Shown here in pieces: positions 45,551 through 54,540 of a DNA stretch of 64,000 nucleotides. The position numbers and the translations under genes were made by a program. The stretch is taken from assembly GCA_032718475.1 (NCBI GenBank), contig JAUCBJ010000021.1:1-64000 (forward strand). The letters are read 5' to 3'. The stretch comes from Nemertoderma westbladi (lineage: Eukaryota > Xenacoelomorpha > Nemertodermatida > Nemertodermatidae). Position 1 is the stretch's first letter. Each line of letters begins with the position of its first letter. The notes under the pieces are model-generated. The model was not told where the DNA came from, did not search any database, and saw only the letters and a program-made list of their open reading frames with translations.

Positions 45551-48484
45551 TCAATGGTGGAGTCGTCCTATGATCTTTAATAGGACTGTAGGGGTATTCC
45601 CGTAGTCAAGTTGTCCAATGGATCTCAAAGTAGTGATAGCGTTCTTTATCTCGTCAGCCAGTTTCAATAAGTCTACGGGTTTAGTAATAGCCCCTCCCTT
45701 ACAGAGTTCCTCTATCACTGACCTGGCCATGCTGACTGTACCTCCGTAGATCGAAGTTAAACGATCGTACGCTAGTTCGAAAGCGTCCGGTACACCAACG
45801 AAGGTCTCCGCCAAACGTTTAGGTTCTCCTGACAACGTTTGAAGCAGGTAATTAAACTTCTCCCGTGATGTAAAGGCGCACACGGCGATCTGAGATTCGA
45901 TATAGTCTACGAAAGTATGCCAGTGTTTTGAGCTACCGGAAAACTTCGGTGGTTGTTGTACCGGCAATCCCTGTCTGGCTGCGAATTTCGCTATCTCCTC
46001 AGCAACGTTCAGAGTTTCGCGTCCTTGGTTGGTAATCTGGTTGATATCCCTTCTTGGCGCTTTTCCCTGATACGAAGTATGTTTTGAAGGTACCGGTCTT
46101 TGTGGTTCCTTCGGGTGTCTATTGTGTTCGAATTCAGTGTTCCTCGAACTATCGGTTTGAACTTCCTCCAGACGTTCCTCAATCTGAGCCAACTTGTTAA
46201 CAACTGGTCGCAGGATGTCGGCGAACTGTTGTGTACTGATTGCGTCCGTTGGTTGTAACGTCTTCTGTGTTGGTGTATTTTGTGGAGGATTGTCTACAAA
46301 GGAGTTGTCTGAACGCTCGCGTTTATATTCATCGGCCGCCCCTGTTCTAAATACCTCGCGTTTCGGGTAATCCGATTCGCTCGAAGTACTACTATCATCT
46401 GGATATGGTGGTCGACGTGTTCGCGTCCGTTGCGTCGTACGAATTCTAACGTTTCGTTTCGGAACATCGTCCACTGATCTCCGTTGTTCGGTAGGCTCAC
46501 AAGTCTTCCTCGAAGTCGTAGATTGCGATGTAAACTGGTTGAACGGTCGCGTATCCACTGGTCTCCGTTGTTCGGTAGGCTCACAAGTCTTCCTCGAAGT
46601 CGTAGATTGCGATGTAAACTGAACCGGTGGTCGGACGACAGCGTTTGAATCCAAAGGCTTTGTAGGCCTAAACGTCATTGGGTACGTGTAGTGCATAACG
46701 AGTTTTGGTGTCGAAGGTGGACTCACCTGTTTAGTCGTCAGTAGTGCAGGTCTGGTCAACAAACTACTACGATCTGTAATCGGTGGGTTACTTACCTTGA
46801 CTTTTAGAATAGGCGACGACGTTGCTCTTGGCGGTGTAAACTTGTCCGGAATAACAAACCTGTGTTCCGTCGCACCACGGATAGGAGAAATGTTACTACT
46901 ACCCGCAATCGAAACAGGTTCCTTAGTCGTAACTGGTGCAAACATAGGAGTTACTTGAGGGAATCTTTGACATAAGTCTTTAACTAATTGTCGTTCCCGT
47001 CCAGGTGCTCCTATCGAACCTTCCTTCATTCGTTCCTGGATTTGGCGGTGCCTTACCTCCATCTGGTCTAAATCATGTCCATCTCGAGATCTCATCGATC
47101 GATCGCGGGCTTGTAGATCCAGGTCTTCCTTGGCGTTGGCTAATTCTCTCGCCTTCTTCTCGAGTTCGAAACGAAGTTTAACTTCTTTCTCGCGTTGTTC
47201 CGTTTGTTGTTGTTGCGCCTCGAACTCCGCTTGTCGTATAGCTGATTGAGCCTTTATTTGCCGTTTTTTCATTTCGGTTCTCGCTTCTGAAGCTAACCTT
47301 TGTCGCTCTAACTCGGACGCTGCCGCTGCCGCTGCCGCTGCTGCTTGTCGCTCTAACTCGGCCGCTGCCGCTTGTCGCTCTAACTCGGCCGCTGCCGCTT
47401 GTCGCTCTAACTCGGCCGCTGCCGCTTGTCGCTCTAACTCGGCCGCTGCCGTTCGTTGCGCTAACTCGGCCACTGCTGCTTGTTGTGCAATGTCCAACTC
47501 TAACCTTTCCATTTCGGCTACTTCCAACTCAGCTTGTTCTTGCAGATGAGAGATTCTCGCAACATTCGCAACGCGTAGTTTCTCTTCTTCTGCTGCTACT
47601 TGTGCCATTAAGAATTGAGTTTGTTCCTCCCACTCTTGTTGTTGTCTGTAGATCTGCTGTTGTCGAGCAATTTCTGACGTAGCCATACTCACCTCGCCAA
47701 TTTCGCTGCGAATACTCACCAGTGATTGATCTAGTGTTCCCGGTACCGGTTCGATTTGTGCGAGTGAAGTTTCCCTCGTAGCCTCCGGCACGGTTTCCCA
47801 ATCTCCGACGTCCTCGCCGCACATACGTAAGTGATCCGTCAGGTGTTTCAATTGTCCATCCAGCCTATACAGTTCCTGTTCTTCCTCGGGCTGCAATAAT
47901 TCGTCCGAAACTGACTCACCTAACAACTGGTCCGCTTGTTCCTGTTGTATCTGCCTAATCGTCGACTTAAACTGAATCAGTTTCTCTCTAGCGATCATTA
48001 GTTTCTCGAGGATTCTAAGTTGAGTATCCATGTCCTGTCTCTGTCTAGCTAGATCTTGTAGACCAATTAGGTTATCTACGGACTTATATACTTTACTCTG
48101 TACTCTAACCTGGAGGGTGTAGAACTCGAATCGAGACATCGGAGCGGTCAACTCGTCTAATATGCGTTGGCCTTCTCCAATACTCCTGGTTATATGCGCC
48201 ATGTATCCTCCGACGCTTCTAACCACACTTTCTGTGCTTCCTGCTGAACTTACCATCTCCGTTTCCCTGTATCTAGGTTGCGGGACCGTTAGGAAATCCT
48301 CAGTCCTGCCGTCGCCTCGTACTACGGCATCCGGTACTCCCGTTGGATGTACTGGTGACGCGCACGGTGTAGGTTCGGTAGGCTCACGAGTCTTCCCCTG
48401 TGGTTCTTCCGCTTCTGACTTATCTCCGTCACATGAGTCATAGTCGGTTTGTGTATTTTTCGTATAGTCTTGTTTGTCACTCAT
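45551..48484 (-). CDS. BEL element B Gag
   Basis: This 977-residue frame begins M-S-D-K-Q-D. It has an acidic N-terminus, a helical segment near 130-200, and a long coiled coil with repeated A-A-A-E-L-E-R-Q units near residues 345-395. A basic linker follows, then an Arg/Ser-rich stretch containing an 84-bp tandem duplication (46493-46576 and 46577-46660), and the start of the Pao gag domain (P-P-K-F-S-G-S-S-K-H-W). The stop TGA lies inside this domain, in the same frame as Pol, so either a point lesion or readthrough separates them. Gag forms the particle shell. Two copies of the 17-nt motif lie in the duplicated linker and one near the N-terminus. Confidence 0.88.
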   Translation of the reverse strand: MSDKQDYTKNTQTDYDSCDGDKSEAEEPQGKTREPTEPTPCASPVHPTGVPDAVVRGDGRTEDFLTVPQPRYRETEMVSSAGSTESVVRSVGGYMAHITRSIGEGQRILDELTAPMSRFEFYTLQVRVQSKVYKSVDNLIGLQDLARQRQDMDTQLRILEKLMIAREKLIQFKSTIRQIQQEQADQLLGESVSDELLQPEEEQELYRLDGQLKHLTDHLRMCGEDVGDWETVPEATRETSLAQIEPVPGTLDQSLVSIRSEIGEVSMATSEIARQQQIYRQQQEWEEQTQFLMAQVAAEEEKLRVANVARISHLQEQAELEVAEMERLELDIAQQAAVAELAQRTAAAELERQAAAAELERQAAAAELERQAAAAELERQAAAAAAAAASELERQRLASEARTEMKKRQIKAQSAIRQAEFEAQQQQTEQREKEVKLRFELEKKARELANAKEDLDLQARDRSMRSRDGHDLDQMEVRHRQIQERMKEGSIGAPGRERQLVKDLCQRFPQVTPMFAPVTTKEPVSIAGSSNISPIRGATEHRFVIPDKFTPPRATSSPILKVKVSNPPITDRSSLLTRPALLTTKQVSPPSTPKLVMHYTYPMTFRPTKPLDSNAVVRPPVQFTSQSTTSRKTCEPTEQRRPVDTRPFNQFTSQSTTSRKTCEPTEQRRSVDDVPKRNVRIRTTQRTRTRRPPYPDDSSTSSESDYPKREVFRTGAADEYKRERSDNSFVDNPPQNTPTQKTLQPTDAISTQQFADILRPVVNKLAQIEERLEEVQTDSSRNTEFEHNRHPKEPQRPVPSKHTSYQGKAPRRDINQITNQGRETLNVAEEIAKFAARQGLPVQQPPKFSGSSKHWHTFVDYIESQIAVCAFTSREKFNYLLQTLSGEPKRLAETFVGVPDAFELAYDRLTSIYGGTVSMARSVIEELCKGGAITKPVDLLKLADEIKNAITTLRSIGQLDYGNTPTVLLKIIGRLHH

Positions 48485-49292
48485 TTCGGTAGTTGTAAGT
48501 CAAGTAAAGTGAGTGTCAAGGTATCAAATTTACCGTATTTTATCTAAACGGTACTAATTACAGTCATATAAAATTAGCCTACCGGCCGATTTTATAGCAG
48601 ATGGATAAAATTAGCCTAGACGGCCAATTTTACAGCAAATAAATGTCACGGAATAAGTATATAATAAAATTAGCCTAGCGGCCAATTTTATAACAAATAA
48701 ATCGGATAACGATATGCGTTATCAAAAGGTAAATTAAATACAATAATACGGACTAATTCAGCAATGAACAAAGAAATCATACGGAATGCATAAATACTTG
48801 AGACAGTGGAACCCACAATAATTTTAACTAATACGGTAATGCCTAACTTATTTATGCAACTTTTCGAACTCACCCACTCCAATAATTCTCCAGAAAAACA
48901 GATTCCCAGATACAAACCGGACGTGAACCTTTCCGTTTTCAGCGTTGCGGACGAAGCGCGATTTTCCCAACCAAAGTTGTTGAGTTATCTATCTCCCAAA
49001 CTTGCTAAACACGGTCTTGCTCCCGTTACAGTCTAGAAATGAGTTCTGAATCCTGAAAAACAAAAGAGTTAGGTTTTACTTTTACGAAAAATTTTGTACC
49101 GGTACAATATGGTATTTAAACCCTTTTAAACACCGGTATTCAATTCCAAAATATTTTACACGCGGTTCAAATCAAATTTTATTTCAAAAAATTAGCACTT
49201 AGCTAATCAAATATAAATTTTTACCTCAAAATACAAAATTTTCAAATAACTTTAGTCCTACCGAACCGTAGTTCAGTAAAACACATTCCTAC
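48485..49292 (-). other. 5' leader of B with three tandem hairpins
   Basis: The 808-bp leader carries three near-copies of an aaaattagcc / ggccaatttt hairpin at 48568-48600, 48605-48640 and 48664-48701. They lie shortly upstream of gag, where packaging or dimerisation signals of retroelements usually sit. No TGG primer site is adjacent to the LTR. Confidence 0.65.
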
Positions 49293-51199
49293 TATTCGAA
49301 GAGACAGTAACAATACCTGCAATATCCTACTGTAAAGTTTGTGAATCAAATCATAAATCCGACCTTCTCACCAAAACAGTAAACTCTAAGTAAGCGAATA
49401 TATTGCAGTATCGATCTCTTATAACCGGTGAGGCAGAAAACAGTCTACGAGCAGACAAACTTCGATAAAACAAAATCCCGCGCAGCGAATCCTAAAATCA
49501 GGCTGACTCACTGACGGACTAAGGGGCTCGTATACCTTGCCGCGGTGTGATTTATATGGTTGGGCGAAAGGGACGCTAGCTAGGTACAGAGGCAGAGATT
49601 TGGAGATGTCTAACTAGCGGGCAAAGCACAGTAAGGACAAAGTTAATTTTATATATTTTGAGGTGTAAATAATTTCTAACGCGCGCGTGTGTTAATTCTA
49701 AACAGTCAAAAGCAGTTTTGCTCCTTCACATATATAATTACTGGGTACGGTGTGCATTTTACAAATATTCTAATTTTGTAACTTGTAGGTCCAATACTCA
49801 CGAATGATAAGGTTCCTTCCCCTCTTGCGTATTTCCAGGACTCAAATTCAGGCATAAGGTTAATGCTACGCCCAGAATTCGGCAATTTTAATTTACCAGG
49901 TCCCTAATACTAAGAAGAAATGTGTTAGTTTACTACTGTAGGCGTACAGTTACAAATAGCTATCCTGGCTCTTATCTAGAATTTTAATCACCTAGGTAGG
50001 CTGGGTAACTTCCTATCAAGACGTTGGCGGGGACACGGTAGATGTTAGTATATCCCTAATAGCCTCAATTTATTTTGCGCCTAGTTGTAAACTGCCCTAC
50101 CGCCTGAACGGTACAATCCTAATTCAGGTGAAACACAGCAACCCTCCTAGCCTACAAGTTCTAGTGCAATGGACACCGTTGTACTACAAATAGTCGCAGA
50201 CGCACCTGCACTTAGCAAGAGTTAGGCGTACAGTTTGCTGCACCCTACCAATGTGTATGCTTCGTACCGGTGTGCCTACGTCCTATCTGCGTACTAGTAT
50301 CTGCCTGCTCTCTCTCTCCCCCCGTAGGAATGTGAAGGTCTACTGTGGTTTTTTCCTGAATCAAGACAGTACGGTCCCTAAGATGTAATTTTAGGCTCAC
50401 AGCGTGTCACTACTTCTACCCTTTTATCTTTGGTCTTACGCTTAGGTAGCAAGGCGTCGAACGCTGTCTAACCTTTCAGGCGATGGGCGAATAACTAAGG
50501 TGGTATTGCGGGTTGTCTCCTGTCTACATTCCCTTGATGTTCCCGTTCATCGCTGCGGCCCGATCTCTAGCCGGCCATCCTGTTCCTAAGAGTGTTCACC
50601 GTAGTGAATCATGGTGAAAAGAAAAGCAGGTAGCGGTATTTCTGAATTTATTGCAGATAATAATACAAAATGTAATCTGAAAACTAATGACAGAATAAAC
50701 AAATATCAGATAACTCAGAAGAGATAGAACATTGATAGATAGGATTGATAACTAATGAACAAATCGCACCTTTATATACCAAATTTGTGCCGCAATCAAT
50801 CGAGAAAATTCTCGATTGTTCTATAGGTTCTAACAGGTTTTTAAAGATAACTATTGGTCCAGCTAATATATAACTTGCACGACATTGGTTACAATCAAAT
50901 AACTACAGTCTCATTGGTTAATCTAGGTACAAACAAATGCAATTTAATTTGTAGCGGTCAATTTAAATGAGTTGAAATTCTGCACAAAAAATAATTCGCA
51001 CTTACTAGGATTCGAACTCAATACCTACTACACATATAATTTCCAACGCTCTACCGACTGAGCTACTGAACCACTTGACTAATAGGCGTACAATAGATAT
51101 AGTAAATACAAATGAGGACTCAATGCAATCTTTTACAAAGTTAATTCGAATAAAATAAAATTTTGAAAATCCACGGCATTTAGGGAATATAATTCTATA
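49293..51199 (-). repeat. 5' LTR of BEL element B
   Basis: The 1907-bp promoter LTR is nearly identical to 34652-36558. A tRNA-like segment identical to that of the other LTR lies at 51003-51074 on the minus strand. Confidence 0.94.
51003..51074 (-). other. tRNA-like segment in the 5' LTR of B
   Basis: Same A-box and B-box arrangement as at 36362-36433, about 125 bp from the outer end of the LTR and pointing in the direction of element transcription. Confidence 0.7.
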
Positions 51200-51204
51200 C
51201 TGTA

Positions 51205-51312
51205 TTACTGATTTACTGGTCAGTTCATTAATCACAGAGTTGCAGACCGGTTATAGTTTTTGACCGTTATCTAGTATCAATTACATATTTGCTGTTATTC
51301 TGTATTGCGATA
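51205..51312 (+). repeat. 5' LTR (second part) of the small LTR element
   Basis: Homologous to 52213-52320 and continuous with 34257-34651 once element B is removed. Confidence 0.7.
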
Positions 51313-51851
51313 CGGATGACGGATTGCGGATGACGAGACATTAGACGGATCCCATTTCTCAAGTACCTGATCAAGCACTGACGAAAATGTGGGAGCCCGA
51401 CAGGAGGGGACGGAGAACAAAACAAACATCGGTTGAGTATAGGAGAACGGGGGGAAGTATGGAGAGGAGGTGTTGACATGCGTAGAAGTGAGAGGAGTGC
51501 AATTCAAGCGTGGGGAGCGAGCAGTGAGAGAGGAAGAGTCCCAAGGGACCAGAGAGAGAATAAGGGACAACAGGGTCCGTGAGAGAGTTTTTGAGTAGAG
51601 TTAAAGAAAATTGTGTGGAGAGAGAGCACAATTGTCTCAAACAGAGACACCAGATACCTTGGTGCAACATAGCTCACGATTGCACCAAGGAGGGCTAGTA
51701 ATAACCCACCCAGGGGGGGTGGTCAGGAAAGCCGACCCCGAGAAAAGAACTCCACCCCACACCCAATACTAGATTGGGTTCCAGCGGAATTGAAGCGCAC
51801 TTAAGAGAGATGCTATCTTCTTACCGGGAAGATAGCATGGGGGGAGGGGAG
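51313..51851 (+). other. Internal region of the small LTR element, hairpin and polypurine tract
   Basis: About 540 bp of purine-rich sequence without gag or pol. It ends with an 11-bp perfect hairpin (51810-51820 with 51828-51838, 7-base loop) and GGGGGGAGGGGAG at 51839-51851, directly before the second LTR. This tract would prime plus-strand synthesis. Confidence 0.6.
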
Positions 51852-52320
51852 TGTAAGCGGATTCAATTCCCTTCATTCTCCAGCCTAAAATGGGACCAGT
51901 GGCATTTTACCAATATAGTTGGCGATACGAGATTACCAATAATAATCTCGCCTCATAACCAACTCGGAGGGGAGGGGGGGGGGGGGGCAATACAGGCCCC
52001 AAAGCCACAGAGAGAGGGAGAACACAGCTAGTCAAGGCTAGCGGCAGGGGGACTCACAGGGAGTGCCAAAGTGACAATTAGTACATAAGCCAATAGCAGG
52101 CAGGGGAGCACGTGGATAGAGATAGGAAAGCATCCATTGGGTAGAAAAAGGCCAAGTAGAGTAAGAGGTGAAACTAATATCTATGTGTATCAATCATATA
52201 TTTATTCTGTTTTACATGATTTACTGGTCAGTTCATTAATCACAGAGTTGCAGACCGGTTATAGTTTTTGACCGTCATCTATTATCAATTACATATCTGC
52301 TGTTATTCTGTATTGCGATA
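51852..52320 (+). repeat. 3' LTR of the small LTR element
   Basis: 469 bp beginning TGTAAGCGG, with several short deletions relative to the 5' copy and a G-rich run at 51968-51986. The 3' border is judged only from where similarity to 51205-51312 ends. Confidence 0.68.
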
Positions 52321-52399
52321 TCAATCACATACTAATTCTGTGATATTATCATTTGGAACATTAACATTGAGAAACACATTAAACTCTGTTATTTTCCCC

Positions 52400-52495
52400 A
52401 ACGGCCTTCGGCCAAAAGGACACTAGCTCAGCAGCCCAGCAGTTAGGTGACGCGTACCAAACCTTACCCGGTCGGGATCTACGATCCCGTCACAT
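52400..52495 (+). repeat. tRNA-derived short repeat (SINE-like head)
   Basis: TAGCTCAGCAGCC resembles an A-box. Downstream CGGGA-TCTACGA-TCCCG forms a T-arm with a 5-bp stem and 7-base loop. Acceptor ends do not pair well, so a decayed tRNA-derived repeat is more likely than a tRNA gene. Confidence 0.4.
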
Positions 52496-53098
52496 ATATT
52501 ATTTAGATAATTCAATATTTTGTCGGTCGAACTCTGGATTTGTTTAACCAACTACCGTACAATATCAGTACAGTATGATCGAAGTTGCAATAAACAGATT
52601 TTCGGTTTTAATAAAACCACGAATATTTCTCCTTTGGATTTTGGTTTAAAAAATCTCCCAGCCATTTTGTAAAACTAGTTAGTATACAGTTGTGAAACTT
52701 TACAAATCAATGTTGAATTAAATTACCTATCCAAATGTGTTAAACTTAGTCGTAGTTGTTACAAATATTGATGGGCCGACGAAAAAACATTACGGGTTGA
52801 GTTTTTTTGGTAACCATATGAAGATATGTCAAATCATAATCATATGGTAGTATTATTTTGTTTTTGTTTTTAATGTTTTAAAGGATACATTTTTTTTAAA
52901 TTTTTAATGTTTTAGTTAACATGTTGTAAAGTATTGGGCAATGTTACATAAATAAATGAAATAGTATTAATAGAAATAAAAAATGTAAATAAAAATAAAG
53001 TAGATATACCATTCCTCTAATAATAATTGATGCATTGTCATGTGATCTGATTATTTAAACCAATAAGATGAAATATTATTGTTTATAATGAGATTTAC
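52496..53098. other. Intron sequence of the host gene
   Basis: AT-rich DNA with poly-T runs and no coding sequence that I can support. It lies within the last intron (53098 to 34182, minus strand). Confidence 0.5.
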
Positions 53099-53138
53099 CT
53101 CCCATTCCTGTGCCATCCGTCTTCAACACTATATTCAT
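53099..53138 (-). CDS. Host WxxW protein, 40-bp linker exon
   Basis: The acceptor is a run of T ending TTTTTTAG at 53139 and the donor is GGGAG|GTAAATC at 53098. Two bases complete an Asn codon, 12 codons encode E-Y-S-V-E-D-G-W-H-R-N-G, and AG is carried into the last exon. The phase agrees on both sides, and the alternative donor of exon B would give an immediate stop here. This is a short extracellular linker between the WxxW domain and the membrane helix. Such a small exon is supported mainly by phase and splice sites. Confidence 0.6.
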
Positions 53139-53194
53139 CTAAAAAATAAGTACAAATAATTCTATACAATAGTGCTAAGTTATATTTTAAATTG

Positions 53195-53292
53195 ACAGGA
53201 TGATATAAGCCGGCATAGCATTCTTAAAAATGCAGCTGCAATGCAGCATGCCGATCCTAGAAGTAGTCCTAGTAGTATGCTACGAAAAAATA
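53195..53292 (+). repeat. 3' end of LINE family L-B (plus orientation)
   Basis: The sequence around gcagctgcaatgcagcatgc followed by a TAG-rich tail is the reverse complement of the L-B 3' ends at 56726-56810 and 57571-57650. It is a severely 5'-truncated copy inside intron B-C of the host gene. Confidence 0.65.
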
Positions 53293-53646
53293 GTAAGACT
53301 ATGCATGATCTACTAGATAGACCTATCTATTATTGTAGGTCATGCAATGATTGAAAATATTAAGTGCACAATAACATAAAGCGAATCTATTTAGCAGATG
53401 TCACATATTGGATACAAAAATAAGTAATATGCTATAATTATTGTCTGTTCGAGAATGGAATATACGGATACAATACTTGAAGCAAATTAATCTGAAACTA
53501 CAGAGGCCGTATAATCCGAAGTAGTTATATCAAAATTATAAAAATTAAGATTATATACGAATATAATACTGGTTTGTTGCCCCAGCAACGTGTAAATAAA
53601 AAGCGAGAATTAATGAGAAACTGTTATAAAAAAATATGTCACTTAC

Positions 53647-53804
53647 TTATAGGGCAACAGAATCTCACTTTGTAGTTTTTACACCTCTTTCCATTATTAT
53701 CTTGTTTGCGACAGAGGAAGCCATCGGCTGCGTTATAGAAAGCGAATGTTTGTCCGGTGCTGGCAGCTGGTCTGTTATTAGAACGAACTTGAGCCTCTAT
53801 GGAA
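53647..53804 (-). CDS. Host WxxW protein, exon B: second half of WxxW domain
   Basis: The acceptor CCATTTAG precedes 53804 and a strong donor GTAAGT follows at 53646. The exon encodes S-I-E-A-Q-V, then G-Q-T-F-A-F-Y, G-F-L-C-R and Y-K-V-R-F-C-C. This matches the C-terminal half of the Mucin2-type WxxW domain (typically I-E-A-R, G-F-x-C, and C-x-D-Y-x-V-R-F-x-C). Its first base completes the Phe codon begun by exon A. Cysteines in this domain are expected to form disulfides in an extracellular protein. 158 bp, phase 2 in and phase 1 out. Confidence 0.78.
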
Positions 53805-53829
53805 CTAAATGGAATTGGATAGCAAATTT

Positions 53830-54540
53830 ACAAATAATAAGTATAAATAAACTATAATAATGATTTAATGGATTTGGTAATATATTATACTTAAGTATAA
53901 TATAATATTGTTGTCAAAAAGTCAAGTTAACCGGGAGCAAATTTCCAACTTTTTTCGTCTGTAATTAAAGACAATGAAAGTCTCTGAGGTTTTGGTAGTT
54001 TAGTAAAATCGATTATTAGAAAGTCTATTAAAATATTTGATAAATGTGAGTTTTAGAAAACCCTTGCCAATGTGTTGATGATAATGAAAAACTAAAGTTA
54101 TTATTGGTTACCTATTCTATAAAATGTGATAAATACTGTCCAATCAGAGATTAGGATTTATGTAAATTGTTTGCACATTCCAAAATCTCAATGATTATGC
54201 CATGTATTTTTTTTTGGTTATTATAACTGTCATTTAACCCTAACCCTATGTTATAAACTTTGAAATACATTAATTCATACAATACAATACAATTCATTAA
54301 CGGCCTTTCGTGCCTATAGCATCATTTTCCATATTCCAGTGAATTTCATAAATTATGTCTTTAGTATAGTGTACTGTATTTTGATTGAATAGTAAAAAAA
54401 TACTTTTTATTATTGAAGATGTAATAACAATTACCGGTACTGAATATGCCGTAAGAATAACTAATTGATAGCTTATAAATATTAAAGTTTATTATTATAA
54501 TAAATTGTATTTTATATTTGATAAATATTGATAATTACTC
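53830..54540. other. Intron sequence, no gene
   Basis: AT-rich DNA in the intron between exons A and B. Two telomere-like TTAACCC/TAACCC units near 54235 are too few to matter. The segment up to about 54540 may include a decayed LTR of the Ty3-like element that follows. Confidence 0.4.

Larger units (their letters stand above)
34647..51204 (-). mobile_element. BEL/Pao LTR retrotransposon B, 16.5 kb, nearly complete
   Basis: The element occupies 34652-51199 on the minus strand, flanked by CTGTA at 34647-34651 and 51200-51204 (the border can slide by one base). The 1907-bp LTRs differ at only about three positions by eye, so insertion was very recent. It encodes Gag, protease, reverse transcriptase, RNase H, integrase and a third zinc-knuckle ORF. 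The lesions are few: an in-frame TGA, a frameshift before integrase and one in ORF3. At 16.5 kb it is long for the superfamily. The LTR termini are TA...TA rather than TG...CA. It lies in the last intron of the host gene, in the same orientation. Confidence 0.93.
34257..52320 (+). mobile_element. Small LTR element without recognisable coding region; 5' LTR split by BEL element B
   Basis: A repeat starting TGTAAGCGG occurs at 34257-34651, continuing at 51205-51312 after element B, and again at 51852-52320. The second copy is directly preceded by a clean polypurine tract, so the pair behaves like LTRs of about 470-500 bp around an internal region of only about 540 bp (51313-51851) with no gag or pol. 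That is the architecture of a terminal-repeat retrotransposon in miniature or a deletion derivative. Outer target duplications and a primer site are not resolved. Element B jumped into its 5' LTR later. Confidence 0.62.

Noticed and set aside
52400-52495. A functional tRNA gene
   Set aside because: The T-arm folds but there is no acceptor stem, and the D region is too long.
54232-54246. Telomere-like repeats
   Set aside because: Only about two units, which is expected by chance in AT/C-rich DNA.
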